Below are positions 44,252 to 55,923 of a stretch of DNA of 64,000 nucleotides, one piece after another. Source of the DNA: Amoebophrya sp. A120. Lineage: Eukaryota; Sar; Dinophyceae; Syndiniales; Amoebophryaceae. The notes below the pieces were generated by a model. The model saw only the letters and a program-made list of their open reading frames with translations. It had not been told where the DNA came from and ran no database searches. Position numbers and translations under genes: made by a program. The stretch is from the NCBI GenBank assembly GCA_905178155.1, contig CAJINV010000004.1, forward strand, positions 7,694,771 through 7,758,770, in the 5' to 3' direction. The first letter of the stretch is position 1. Every line of letters begins with the position of its first letter.

Positions 44252-45048
44252 ATGGCGTTTTTATTTCGAGTTCGACGAGCGTTGTTCGCGCTTTTCTTTC
44301 TGCGGTCGTATCCTGAGTAAAAACGTCCCCACCCCATAGTCAAGATGGGGACCACTTTGCAGCACAAATCCACAAGTTTTGGGAGTCGCGCGTGATAAGT
44401 TTGGGCTCGTAGTGTGATCCAGTTTAGCTAGTGCAGAGGCATCACAAATCGACTGCCTCATCCTGATTTCAGCATCACAAACTCCCAGATAGTAGCAGAA
44501 AATGGCCCACATCATGGACCTGCGAATGAGAAATGATATTTTTTGTCTTGCAGATGACTTGCATGACAACTACGGGTAGTTGGGGACGTTTTTGCTCCGG
44601 ATAGGTCGCTGTCGGACAACATTTTGGCGAACGCGGATTTTTCAGGACCGTCGGCGGCCCCGAGCGCAGTGGGAAATCAAGAACAGCGGGAGCGAGCAGC
44701 AGGGACCCATCGGCACAAGAGCGATGTCCTCGCGGGAAATAAGAATGAAGATAGGGACGGCGCAACACTATGTCTTGCAAAAGTACTTCTATCGCACTAG
44801 TGTACGAATCGCGTTGCACCTTTTTCCCGGCATCCATGACTAGAAATGGACCTTGTAATGCGGATTTTTTACCATACGGAAGCAAAAGCATGACTGCAAT
44901 TTATTCTACTACGAGTGCGATACTTTTTCTCCTTGGATACTATGCACTGGAGATGAACCGTAACTCCGCGCTGAGTGAAAATTCATCTCTGCATGAAATG
45001 AACGAAACGATAGGTAGAGAAGAGCTTTTGGTACTACAAGGCTGCTGA
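44252..45048 (+). CDS. Small secreted protein (106 aa), unknown function
   Basis: Exons 44252-44308, 44609-44768 and 44945-45048 sum to 321 bases in one frame. The first exon encodes exactly a signal peptide, MAFLFRVRRALFALFFLRS. The mature part is hydrophilic and cysteine-poor, reading LSDNILANADFSGPSAAPS, then a Gln/Arg/His-rich stretch, then LSENSSLHEMNETIGREE and a final LQGC. Both introns are introner elements; the second join is less certain because its TSD is unclear. No family recognised. In a parasite such a protein would be a candidate secreted factor, but that is a guess. It was called because three independently placed open segments only make one protein after element removal. Confidence 0.58.
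44309..44603. mobile_element. Introner-like element IE-B
   Basis: Starts TATCCTGAGTAAAAACGTCC and ends ...GGACGTTTTTGCTCCGGATA. Exact TSD GGTCG. It separates the signal-peptide exon from the mature part. Confidence 0.93.
44769..44939. mobile_element. Introner-like element IE-G
   Basis: Starts TATGTCTTGCAAAAGTACTT; the right end ...GATACTTTTTCTCCTTGGATA is recognisable. Flanks AACAC / CTATG do not match, so the duplication is lost or the ends are shifted. Confidence 0.75.
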
Positions 45049-45465
45049 TCGCAGCTCTGGGTGCGTAGTACACAAAGGAAATGTCTTGTGTTCCTGGAAA
45101 ACTGTGTAAAAGTGAAAATTACTTTCCTCGGCTTTTTTTGTGATCTTTTTTTCTGTGTTGTACGTTCGTTGTTAAGACTTCACTCTCAACGGCGCACTGA
45201 GTGGGACGAGTGTAGTAGTTCTGTGGTGTCCACCAAAGTTGCAGCTACTGTGCCAAAAAATCTGCTCTCTGTCGTGTGCAAACCAAGCAAAATAGACTTG
45301 ATTTAATACGTGTCTTCAAAGTGCTTTCATAGTACACAGCTTGAACGTGGTGTTGGTTTGTTGGCATTGTTGGCAGGAGCAGAAACTGCGCCATTTAGGC
45401 GAATCACAGCGTAAGCAGACGTGACCAATGAATTTTAGCACACGACTTCTGAAAGAACAACCCCA
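45049..45465. other. Interval between convergent genes
   Basis: No feature recognised. Confidence 0.4.
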
Positions 45466-46436
45466 TTATCTGAACTGATACATAACTGTTGTAAAAATAA
45501 CGGCGGTGTCAACACAAAATATGAGTCTCTTGTCTGCGCTGTACTTCTTCTCAAAAGCAGGAGAAGGATTTTGTTCTGAAGGAGACTCGGTACAACTATA
45601 GCACGAAAACAACAACTTAGAGCGGACAATAAAACACTCATTTCCACCGATGGACTCGCCAAATTTCGCGTCGCCGCCCACCCGGGCGCGCAGCTGCCTG
45701 GGCGAAGACCATCCGCAACACAGCCAGAGCACGAAGTCGGACACCCTTTTATCGTAAGGAAAAATCCCCCCTCCCCATATCGAAATGGAATGTTTCCGAA
45801 AATTTGTGTTGCTGATTTGAGGTCACAAATCACATTTGTCTTGCAAAAAGACAAGGGTAGAAGCTTCCGCCCCATTATGGAAGCGATTTGCCATGCTGTT
45901 GGCCCTAAAAGTGGCCCGCTTGCCATGCTGAACAACTAGACCCATACGCCCCTACCTAGCCTGCGGATCTGGCCGCAGTGCCTCTCTGCAATACAGACCT
46001 GATTTGTGTACACACTTCCAGCATCAGAAATTCCGTTTTGATATGGGGAGGGGGGATTTTTCCTTTCGATACCTTTCGAACCGGGAGGACCGCCTCTCCA
46101 CCTTTGGCCGCTCGCCCCCGCACTATCCTGAGTAAAAACGTCCCCACCCCATAGTTGTCATGCAGATCTGCATGCTCAGAATGTGTGTCATGCGGCTCTC
46201 CATGAGAGGCATTACCTAGTGGCGTTTGGGAATCTGTCATGCGCTAATCAGGATGACAGACTGGATCTGTGATGCGTTTGAATTAGCCAGGCACGACTAC
46301 ACTGCGTAGCCAAACTTTTTATGCGTGAGTCCCAAAGATGCTCGATTTGTCTTGCCAAAGTCCCAACTTGACTATGGGGTGGGGACGTTTTTACACAGGA
46401 TACGCACTCAGGTTGCACCAGCCTGATGCTGGCCGC
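45466..46436 (-). CDS. Unknown protein, C-terminal 119 residues resolved, 5' end unresolved
   Basis: Three coding pieces on minus, 46436-46403, 46118-46072 and 45744-45466, total 360 bases in one frame. They read AASIRLVQPECGGERPKVER, then SDFVLWLCCGW, then a Ser/Cys-rich region, ending TAVIFTTVMYQFR. The first piece follows a good acceptor (CTGCAG at 46437-46442 on minus), so at least one 5' exon lies upstream, but none could be identified before the zinc-finger gene that runs the other way. The two internal introns are IE-B and IE-C with exact TSDs. No family recognised. Confidence 0.5.
45750..46071. mobile_element. Introner-like element IE-C
   Basis: Starts TATCGTAAGGAAAAATCCCC and ends ...GGGATTTTTCCTTTCGATA. 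Exact TSD CCTTT. The interior is close to the copy at 354-661. Confidence 0.93.
46124..46402. mobile_element. Introner-like element IE-B
   Basis: Starts TATCCTGAGTAAAAACGTCC and ends ...GGACGTTTTTACACAGGATA. Exact TSD CGCAC. One of the least decayed IE-B copies here. Confidence 0.93.
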
Positions 46437-46658
46437 CTGCAGTCGGTGTCACCGGGAGTTTTTATTGGAAAAATTGGACCGGGACGGGGACAATAACCAC
46501 ACGTGTGTCAGTATTGATAAACTTGTTTTAGTTTTACAGATGATTACCGCGTTTTCGTGATGCAGATTTGCACATGTTGTACCATTTGCATACCATGATA
46601 TTTTTCGCATGACAAATCACTTCTCGAACAAGCCTACAACCCCTATCACTCTACCCAG
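46437..46658. other. Region between divergent genes
   Basis: Holds the unresolved 5' parts of the minus-strand unknown gene and the zinc-finger gene. It contains element-like internal motifs (GTGATGCAGATTTGC, GCATGACAAATC) without recognisable ends, so possibly an eroded introner element. Confidence 0.4.
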
Positions 46659-49600
46659 ATTGCCGCGAGCGCCAGGAGACGCTGAGCGAGATTCTGTCCA
46701 CGGAAATCATTATCTCCGACCCGTATCCCGTCAGCGACGACGAAAAAGGGGACGTCGATGGTCTTCAGCATCACAACTTCGCGTCCTCAGCGCACCAACC
46801 ACATCCAATCGACGCGTCGCCGGAAACCGCACGCGGTGCGGGGGTCCAATTGCTCCTGCACCGGCCGAACAACACCGTGATGTGCAACAAGCGAGGACAA
46901 CATCCGACGACGACCCTGGCCCGCCGGCAGCACCGATACTACGCCGGGTCCGAGGATAGTCTGGCGCTGGACATGCGCAAGAAGTCGGCGGAACTTCTGT
47001 TGCAAAAGCGCGAAGACCTCGCCATGTTCGAGGACGACGTCATGCAGGCCAGCGAGAGCTTATGCAATGCAAAAGTATCTTCGCGCTCGTTGTACTAATT
47101 GCAGATATGAATGACAAATCTTCTTCCTAACGCCAAAACCGCATTACAAATTTCTCTTGTCATGCTGAGCTAATTTCTAATGCGGTTTAAACTAGTATAA
47201 ACGAGTGCGAAGATACTTTTGCTATGCATAGAGCTCGCCTCCCAACCACATGCCGTCCTGCGACGGGATGGTCGTGGTGTGTGGCGGCGCAGATCATCAT
47301 GCGGGGGCAACGAGTGCGACGGGGGAAGAAGCTGCGCAGGATCATACGGAAAGAAACGTGATTTCCACCACAGCTGCAAGTGGACCTGAAGATGATCCGC
47401 TCGCACCGAAACGACCAGGAGTCGAACACGCAATAAAAACATCCAGCTCGTTATCTGCAACCGCGTCATTACCAACCGACCAGGATCAACATTTCGGCGT
47501 CGTGTCCTCCTTGAGCGAACTGGAGACCGATGGCCTGGACCTGATGGCAAGCCAGAAACTAGACGGTTTGCGATTCGTCCACGACGAGCGGACAGCGGGA
47601 GTTGTGCGGGAAGATGAGGATACAGGAACGGGGAAAGAAGATGAAACTGATCCGGTTGATGTTCACCACCAAAAGAAGACAGGAGGAGTAGAAGCTTCAG
47701 ATGTAGTAGTTGGAGCAGAGCGACATGCCGTAGAAAGCGGAGATATTGACCACCTCCAAGCAGCGCCTAAAGTAGGTGACGATGAAGAGGAGCCGGACGA
47801 GGAGGTGCTGCACGTCGTGCCCCACCGTGATTACACCGTCGGCGTAGACAACGCACACTTCTGGCGCGAGGTCGGACCGATTTACACCGGCACAGCGGTC
47901 AGATTTCCCAGAGCAAATTTCGAAAGTACAGAAATAACAGGCGCAAGAACAGCAAGAACGTCAAGAGGTAATAATGATGATGATGATCATCTTGTCCACG
48001 CGACGTCGGCGGCAGTCGCTGGTCAGGAGCGGGACAGCAAGGACTGTTGTTCCACTACAATCACCGACTGCTCCACCACCGCGCACAACGTCTCCAGCAC
48101 CACCGAAGTACTAGAGCACGACGCCAGTACCAACAGCGGGGCATCAAAGGTCTTACTACAGAGTTGCAGCATGGCAGATTTGGACCACGCCTACGGGCGG
48201 CTCGGGTTCCGTCGGCAGGAGCAATTTTGGCACGAGCAGCGGTCGTCGCGTGAGGAGCCTACAGTCAGGATGTTTGGGACGAGCGGGGTGGACGAGTTGT
48301 ACACAGAGGAGGTTGTTGGTACGTCGCATCAAGAGGAGGACCACGTTGAGAATTATGATGTTGAACACGAAGACAAAAATGAAGCAGCCGGAGGTGGATC
48401 AGCAGTTCCTCTAGAGGATTACTCCTCCTCTTCGACCAGCGCCGAAAGCCGTGAAGAAAGCAGAGAAATAAAAGACAAACCCGTGCACAAGCACACACCC
48501 GAAATTCTTGAAGAAGAGACCATCGACCTGTTTTTGAGCAGCGTGCTGCAGCTTCCGGGCGGTGGTGCAGTGGGCGCTACGGACGTAGATGCAAATCTCG
48601 GCGATAAGAACAAGAGTTCTGGTGACAGCAGGGGACGAAACGAGAATGCAGTCAGCGACCTTAATATTCAACCGGGCAGAGAGCAGCTCTCGGACCACTT
48701 CGACGACATTGTCAGCGTGTTCTGCAAAAGCAAAAGCACACCGAGTTCTTGTGTGGCCGCCGGAACAAGTAGCGCAGGAGCAGTAGTACCGATGAGGAAA
48801 TTGACCGGTGGTCTGCCAGCAGCGTCCAGCTTCTCTCTCCTCGGCTCTTCCACGGAGAGTGGCAGTGCGGGAGGAGGAGGAGGAACAGCAAAGCGTTCTT
48901 CTTCGCCACACCCCAACCCGCTCCTGTCTCTCTCTCCCCCGATCTCCGCGACGACAAACGCGCAACAGGCTTTGAAATCGCCGCAAACGCGCCACTCGCT
49001 CCACTTCAGCCTCGATATCGCGTCCAAACATACGCACAACAGGGTCAACTATCAAATGCAAAAATGTCTGGGGCTGGAACAAGATTGCAACTTGTCATGG
49101 TAAATCCGAATCATGCAAAAATCTGTGTTGCATGAGTGCCAAATAAAGCTGCCCACTTTCCTCGACCAAGTTGGGAGGGAGTTTCTCATGCAGGAGAGGC
49201 ATGACAGAGACCTCACAGACTCTTTCATGCTAGGTCCCGCATTCCAGACCTCATGGGTCATGGAAAACCTGCATTACAAGTTCCAACCTTCCAGACCCAG
49301 ACATATTTGCAATGCATATCAACCAAAGTTTGATCGGGACGCTACTCGGGTTCGATATGGATGTGTCAGGTTTGAAATCGTCAAAGTTGAAATAGTTTGT
49401 CATGCATAAAACGGATACCGGTTAGACCTACAGTTTGTAGTCGGTGCATGACAAATTTTCCCGGTCCTGGAAGCGAGTCTGTCATGCGGTTTAGGGCAAA
49501 AGAGCTGCCTTCTGTCATGCTACTTAGCAGTCCAACTTTTGACCCTTACCAGGACTATAATCTGCCTCCCGTGGGTCCTCTGCAATAGAGTCACTTTTTG

Positions 49601-52600
49601 TATCGCATTTTATGCATTACAAAGTATTTCAACTTTGACGATTTCAAACCTGACGCCTCCATAATCGAGAACCAGATGCGCGCGGGGGCGGCGGACATGA
49701 AGAAAGTGGAATACGTGCAGAGCGGCGGTGGTGGTGGGGGAAATGGAAATGATAGCAGAGTGATGAACAACAGTACAACTTTAATCACCGACACCAGTCT
49801 TCTTCCAGTAGGACCACTAGTGCAAAATAACAAATCCAACTTTCTCCTGGAAGAAGAAGACGACCCGAGTGTCGAGCACGAGCGCGCGCCCTGCCGGTTC
49901 TGCGGTCGCAAATTCCGGGTGGATCGGTTGGAGGTGCACGAGAGCATGTGTCTGACGAAAAACGCAATGGCACGGCCCACGTGGGACAGCCGCCGGCAGC
50001 GGTTGAAGGAGATCCCGGCCCTGTTCTTGCACAGTATCGACCACGACCGGAGTGCCATGTACGAGCATCTCGGAGGTGGACACAGTTCCTACCTCGGAAC
50101 CGGAGATCATAGTTCTACCTCTCATGGGGGATCATCATCATCATCCTCCTCATCTTCTTCAGCCGCGTATCATGGTAATAGAGGAGCTGCCGCAAGTCGA
50201 ACCGCTGGTGCGCATGGTGGTGGCAATGAACGAGGAACGACTGGGCCTTCCTCGTCGTCGTCGTCGTCGTCCACGGCTGGCGCTAAGGGAACTGGACGTG
50301 GGGGAGGAGGCGCTGGAGGTGCATCTAGTACAACAACAGTGAAACTTATCGTAGGAAAAAACTGTTTCACTGTGATGATTTTGCAAGATCTGCATCACAA
50401 GTTTGTTACACATCACAAAGAAAACTTGGCATGCGTGCTTCCTAAGGGAAAACACAGCTAAGAATCCAATGTCTTGCATGTGTAGCAAGACAAACACATT
50501 TGCGTTCCGTTCTATGCATCACAAGTTCACAGTGAAACAGTTTTTTCTTGCGATAAAACTCGCGGCCTCTCTCCGGTCGAAGTTGACCCGGTCGGGCAAG
50601 AGCGCTGCGAGAGCCTATGGATTGCAAATATGTCTGGGTCTGGAAGATTAAATTAAAACTTGTCATGCTAGATCTGAATGATGCAAAAATCTGTGTTGCG
50701 TGAGTACCAAAAGCTGTCCGCTTTGGACCAAGTTGAGAGGGAGTTTCTCATGCAGGAAAGGCATGCGAGAGACCTCAGAGAATCTGTCATGCTGGGTCTC
50801 GCATTCCAGACCTCATGGGTCATGGAAAACCTGCATGACAAGCCTTGCATCCTTCCAGACCCAGACACTTTTGCATTTGATAAGGCCGGCGGCAGAACAT
50901 CAACGGCGGTGGGGTCATCTTCTAGTTCGAAGCCGGCAGCTGCCGTGCTCCGAGTGAATGCCGGGGCCGTTGCGGCCTATCCACCTGTGGGAGCTACCAG
51001 CACCACACCAGGGAGGACGACGCAGGCCGGAGGGCAGCAGGGGGTTCCTGCGACGACCAGCAGTGCTTCAAGCAGCTCAACGTCATCTTCAAAGCAAGGA
51101 AACAATTCCTTCAACCCAGCCGCCCGATCCGGTGTCCCTCCTGCGACGGATGTGTCCTCTGGTGCCACGGAACAAACTACAAGCAGAAATAATAAAAACC
51201 CAGTGACCACGACTCTTTCCCCACCGTTGCAGGTGAACAAAAATCTGGACCACACTACAAACGCTTCGGGTCCAACGCTGAAGCAAGGTGCCCTCGGAAA
51301 TGCGAAAGGCAAGAGCCACATGCCACCCGAGCAACCATCGAAGGACGAAGATCTGGTGCGCAAAGAGTGTCCGCACTGCCACCGGTTCTTCCGGCCAGAA
51401 GCACTCGAAGTGCATCGGCGCGTGTGCATTTCGGTCTTCGGAACGAAGCAGAAGATGAAACCGAGTTCTTGTGGGGCGCAAGCTAGTACAGGGGGGAGAA
51501 AGGAAAGCAGAAAGCAACGTAGTACACATTTGTGATGATAAGTGTTTCGATTGAGCATCAAATTTCGTTTTAGTCCGATGTAAACCGAGTCCAAGTTTGT
51601 TGCTATGATCGTGCAGGAGCGCTATAGCAAAAGATTCAGCCTACAAAACATACAGGCCCCGTTCGTGCGCGGTCGCAGACGAAGGTCACCTACCCGCGTA
51701 GCCCGAAGACGGAAGTGGTGCGTCAGCAACGCCAAACTGCGAAGTTCACCAATAGAAAACCTGCAACTCCGAACAAAAACGGTACCACGACCTCCCTGGC
51801 ACCGTCCGTGGATGCTTCCCAAGACTTTGATACGGACACGGATACGGTCACGAAGCTCCACGACCAGACCGCGGAGCTGAACAAAAAAGTGGAGGCGCTG
51901 CTGAACACTTTCAGTACTAGATAACACGCTTGTCGTCTTTTGGCTCGTGTTTTTCATGCGTGAAGTGTATCGCGGGCAAGTAAGTTTTGTCATGCATGCA
52001 GCATTCATACGCTGAAAATGTAGTTTGTAACAACGACCAAATCAAAAAACAGACCAAGACCCAGCCTCCTCCACGAATTCTCGCTTGTCGAATCATCGCA
52101 CCCTCCGCGACGAATCTCTTACGCTCCTGTCGCCGAACCTGCGGCAGTCGACCAATTCGGACACGATGCTGTTAAAATCCTCCAGCGACTCGGACCGGTC
52201 CTGGGCTAACCGCTATAATACCACGGCGCACCGCAATACGCTCACGATGTCCATACACTTCGAGCACAAAGCAGTGAGGGAAGCGGCCAGTTCGTTCCTA
52301 GCCGCCTCGCCGGAGAAGCAGCGGAACAACGTCGATCAATCAGTAGGAGCAGCGGGTCCTGTCGATCAGTCATTAGCCTCCTCGTCCGGAAGTGGAGGTT
52401 CTCAACACTTTTCGCCGGACAAAATGTTGGAACTGAGTTCGTCCTCGCGGGGGTTGGGCTTCACTTCCCCGGACTCGCACCTCCTGAAGATGCGGTCGAC
52501 GCCGGAGCGGGAGGTCGATTTTGCGACCGATATGGCCAGGAACAACTACGCAGGCTTTTCTGCAAGCACTTCTGCAGAAGTGCCGATGGAGTTGGACCCA

Positions 52601-53608
52601 ACATCTCCTAGCAACGCAGAATTTTCCACCGGCAACCACACCGATGGCGGTTTCGGCCACCATGGCTACCGCGGAGGTGCTGAGAGCGCTGGCGCAGCTA
52701 GTACTACTTCGTACTTGCACAGCAGGAGCAATGTTGCTGTTGAGCATATTGAACCTTCGTCCTCCTCCGACGTCTACGGTGGCACGGCGTGGAAGATGAA
52801 TCAGGACCGCACTAGCAGTGCCTCAGCCGCAAGAACCACAGAGCGCTCGGTTGCACCGGAAACTGGTGCAGTGACTCACGATCATCGCTATGGAGCTATG
52901 ACAGAGCCGTCCCGAAACCTGCTCGACGCCCCGGTCGTGAGTGATGTGTACGGCGGTCAACATGGAGTACTGCCGAACGCGCGGCGAACTCCTCCAGATC
53001 ATGCCACTGTTCCCCCGGCGTACTACCAGCACGACTTTCTGAACACGGGGCGGTTCGGTGCCGGGGACGAGCCAGCTCGGGTGCAGTCCCGCAGTCCAGG
53101 CGACGTCGCAACGCGGAATGAGGACGAAGACTGCACCATCGGTGAACAATTATCCGCAGGCAGTGCATTCTCGGGCCGGAAGCAAAGGGAGGAAGAAGCG
53201 GGACGAATCAACTGTATAGTATCATCTTCCGCAAGAACGGCCGGGGGGATTCCCGCTGCTGCTGCTCCCATGATGCTACAAGAACTTCCCGCCTCCTCCT
53301 ACAACCCGTCGAAATACGCAACTCCGACGAGAACACCCACGAAAACAAATTTCTCAAGAAATAATGCAGGGCCAGGAACTCCTGCCGGTGTTGATGAATG
53401 CCAGATGTCACCGTCCGTGACCGACAGTGGCAGCAACCCGCGGACGCCGACGAAGCGGCACGAATTCATCCTCGATAGTTTGGAAACGCAGAGCAACAGT
53501 CTGTGCAAACAAATCCGGGACTGCACGCAGAAGCTGTTGCTCCGCAGGCAGCGACACCACGAGACCATGGAGGCACTTGGGAAACGAGAACAGGGTGGCC
53601 GGGAGTGA
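46659..53608 (+). CDS. Very large protein with two C2HC-type zinc fingers (ZC2HC1-like), 5' partial
   Basis: Exons 46659-47060, 47236-49049, 49324-49355, 49669-50346, 50561-50615, 50888-51518, 51656-51913 and 52053-53608 give about 1807 codons in one frame (counted from 46661). Five introns are introner elements; 51519-51655 and 51914-52052 are GT-AG. Two C2HC fingers are visible: CRFCGRKFRVDRLEVHESMC near 49890 and CPHCHRFFRPEALEVHRRVC near 51370. Their C-x2-C-x12-H-x3-C spacing is that of the zf-C2HC_2 family (ZC2HC1/FAM164). The rest is largely disordered: acidic and Ser/Thr-rich at 47400-48700, Ser- and Gly-rich at 50110-50330, with a helical C-terminus (LETQSNSLCKQIRDCTQKLL). The 5' boundary is an acceptor (CCCAG at 46658); the start codon was not found. 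Role unknown. Confidence 0.8.
47061..47230. mobile_element. Introner-like element IE-G
   Basis: Starts TATGCAATGCAAAAGTATCT and ends ...AGATACTTTTGCTATGCATA. Exact TSD GAGCT. It joins MQASES to SPPNHMPS. Confidence 0.93.
49050..49318. mobile_element. Introner-like element IE-A
   Basis: Starts TATCAAATGCAAAAATGTCT and ends ...ATATTTGCAATGCATA. Exact TSD TCAAC. With the IE-H at 49356 it leaves a 37-bp exon. Confidence 0.93.
49356..49663. mobile_element. Introner-like element IE-H
   Basis: Starts TATGGATGTGTCAGGTTTGA and ends ...CAAACCTGACGCCTCCATA. Flanks TTCGA / ATCGA (4 of 5). Clearly homologous to the copy at 12565. Confidence 0.9.
50347..50555. mobile_element. Introner-like element IE-D
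   Basis: Starts TATCGTAGGAAAAAACTGTT and ends ...CAGTTTTTTCTTGCGATA. Exact TSD AAACT. 209 bp, the same length as the two copies at 23 kb. Confidence 0.93.
50616..50882. mobile_element. Introner-like element IE-A
   Basis: Starts TATGGATTGCAAATATGTCT and ends ...CTTTTGCATTTGATA. Flanks GAGCC / AGGCC match only in GCC. The frame is kept. Confidence 0.88.
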
Positions 53609-54460
53609 TGACGGCTGTAGACGACGTGGGATGTGTTTTTTTCGATGAAAATAGAAAGTGTGTCGTGAGCAGCAGCTTTTGGTTAAATTGGAATTGTCAT
53701 GTGTACTTGAAAATTTGTAGTAGCGAACAGTCTTGCAACACTCTTGTGAAAATGTTGTGATCCGAAAATTTGGTCGTTGAAAAAGTTCACTCGTGTGGCT
53801 TTGGCATGAGATAATTCTTGCGACACCATATCAATGTAGTGGAGTTAGTGCTACAGTAGTGGAAGATATTTTAGTGATAGTCGAGACAAAACTGTTTTTT
53901 TTGTACTGCTGGAGCGAGTACTTGAATTGAATTCTCGCGAACTGTTTTTGGCCGCTGGCCGCTGATTTTGAAATCTTTTGAACAGGGAGCACGGATAGCT
54001 CGGGTTTTGCTTTTTCGGCTCGTTGACTTGAAGTTGTACTGGAAATGAACAATGTCTACTGTGGTATGATGCTTGTTGATTCCAAACAAGCTGCATTTTT
54101 TACTTCTGCTTCGATAGCTGTGGGGAAGCTGCGCTTGTCTAAGCTTGAAATTAACGAATTCAGTATAGCGTTTATTCAGATGCAAAAAGCTGCCGCGCGT
54201 AGCTAGCAGCACGCGCTTTTGGAATACAAGTGCAGCAGGGGAGCCACTGCTCTCCTCGCCGTTGTGTTCGACAGGGAAACTCTGTCGATTTTTACCCCGC
54301 GTTGCAAATTTTTCACCAGCAACATTCCATTTTTTCGGACATCCTCTACCGCACTCGTGCGATCGAGATAATGCTGTGCTGCTACTACTATTGGATCCTG
54401 CAGCCACTAGCACCACAAGAAAGATCATGAGAAAATTCAACACCACCACGACGACAAAAA
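53609..54460. other. Interval with one doubtful minus-strand frame
   Basis: A 204-codon frame on minus (54485-53871) starts with a hydrophobic stretch (FFVVVVVLNFLMIFLVVL) but overlaps the DHFR start and has no family motif. I leave it uncalled. Confidence 0.4.
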
Positions 54461-55237
54461 ATGCGGTTGGTCGGCCTGATGGCATGCACCGCGAAGCAGC
54501 ACGTGATCGGCAAAGACGGCCGTCTGCCCTGGCGGATTCCGGCGGAATTTGCGCATTTTCAAAACACGGTGGTCAATTCTGCAGTGGGACAGAAAGAACA
54601 GCCGTCTTCACTTTCCACACCTAGTAGTGCAAGGCAGATACTTGTTCCCCCCTGCGTGGTGATGGGCCGCAAAACCTGGGAGGAATTTCGAACGCTGGAA
54701 TTTCGGAAAAAAGTCCGCACCATTGTCGTCGTCTCTGCGACGCTCGATGTTGATTTTCCCGCGGCTGGAGGTGCTGGAGATGAAACAGACGGGAAGGTCG
54801 TGGTGTTGCGAAATCTGGACCAGCTGGTGGAGTGGAAGAAAGAGCATAGTGTGTTGCAGCATGACAAAAACTTCGTCGGTCCTGAAATAAGTCCTCCTCG
54901 TCCCACTACAGCGTTCATGATCGGCGGTGCTTTCCTTGCCCACGCCTGCGCGGATTTAGGTTTGTTGGACGGGTTTCTGCTGACCAAAATCCGGATGGAA
55001 TACGAGGGGGACGTGAGATTGGACGTGGAAAGGGTGACGAGGAAGTTTCTGAGGCGGAAAAGAAGTAGCGGACCGGAGATGGAAGGCGTAGGAGATCTTC
55101 AGGTAGATGACCCGGAGTGTACAGCAGCCGCTGCGTGGTTGGGTGAAACAAATCATGCCTCCTGTGGAACTTCTCCTCTTACTGTACCACAAATCGTGCT
55201 TGACCATCCTGAATTCTTCGTCGAAAAGTATGAATGA
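54461..55237 (+). CDS. DHFR: Dihydrofolate reductase, stand-alone
   Basis: Single exon, 258 residues. DHFR reduces dihydrofolate to tetrahydrofolate with NADPH for thymidylate and purine synthesis. The N-terminus MRLVGLMACTAKQHVIGKDG leads into LPWRIPAEF, with Trp24 and the catalytic acid Glu29. VMGRKTWEEF carries the NADPH-binding GRKTW, RTIVVVS follows, then FMIGGAFL with the conserved GG. LLDGFLLTKI and Y-EGDV form the C-terminal strands. Insertions (Ser/Pro-rich near residue 45; Gly/Asp-rich near 105) and a tail make it longer than the usual 160-190 residues. No thymidylate synthase domain follows before the Derlin gene, whereas most alveolates have a fused DHFR-TS. No introner element is present. 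Confidence 0.9.
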   Translation: MRLVGLMACTAKQHVIGKDGRLPWRIPAEFAHFQNTVVNSAVGQKEQPSSLSTPSSARQILVPPCVVMGRKTWEEFRTLEFRKKVRTIVVVSATLDVDFPAAGGAGDETDGKVVVLRNLDQLVEWKKEHSVLQHDKNFVGPEISPPRPTTAFMIGGAFLAHACADLGLLDGFLLTKIRMEYEGDVRLDVERVTRKFLRRKRSSGPEMEGVGDLQVDDPECTAAAAWLGETNHASCGTSPLTVPQIVLDHPEFFVEKYE

Positions 55238-55923
55238 GGTTTAATTTTCATCCGTATTTTCGAATCGACGCCGGAGGGCCAGAAGTGCTTTCGATTTATT
55301 TCGCTTCGCATAGTTCTTCGCTTGGAGGATTCGTGACTACAGACGGTTGGAAGTAGAGCCGTTCTCGAGGTAAGTACTAGTTAGTAGTTTGCAACATTCA
55401 TTATCGTACAAAAGCGGAAATGAGCAGGTTGTCGCCGGGTGCTTCTGCTCCTCTTGCGACATGTCATAGTGAACAGGAGCAGACCCACGCACGAAAAAAC
55501 TGGCCGATCATTCATTTCGCATCTGCATGCGACCACAGTCCACAGGCAAGTACATGTTCTCAAATGATTCGCCCTAGAAGGAGATCATGACTGCACATCC
55601 GCCATGTACCGGAACTACTTACGACGTCTTCATGGCCAAAACACTTTAATTTGATAATGGAAAGAACAGACACAGCAACGAAAGAGACTACAAAAATCAT
55701 CAAAAAGAACACACTTCTGCTGACATAGTAGGTAGTAGAGAGTAAAGTTTTGTGTTTGATGCCGTTGTAGGCTACTTCGCTGGAAAGGTGAAATAATTAC
55801 TTAGACCTATTTCTTACGCCATCCTAACGTCATTTTATTCTGAAAAGCGAGACACAAGCCGCAACTGTGGTCCTTTGTGTAGTTTCCTAAACCGCTGCAG
55901 CGGCCCACCAAAGAAATCGGAAG
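55238..55923. other. Interval with no supported gene
   Basis: Between the DHFR and Derlin genes; nothing recognised. Confidence 0.45.

Noticed and set aside
53871-54485. 204-codon minus frame with a hydrophobic start
   Set aside because: It overlaps the start of DHFR on the other strand, has no family match, and its hydrophobic start is the shadow of Lys/Asn-poor repeats (CACCACGACG). Not enough support.
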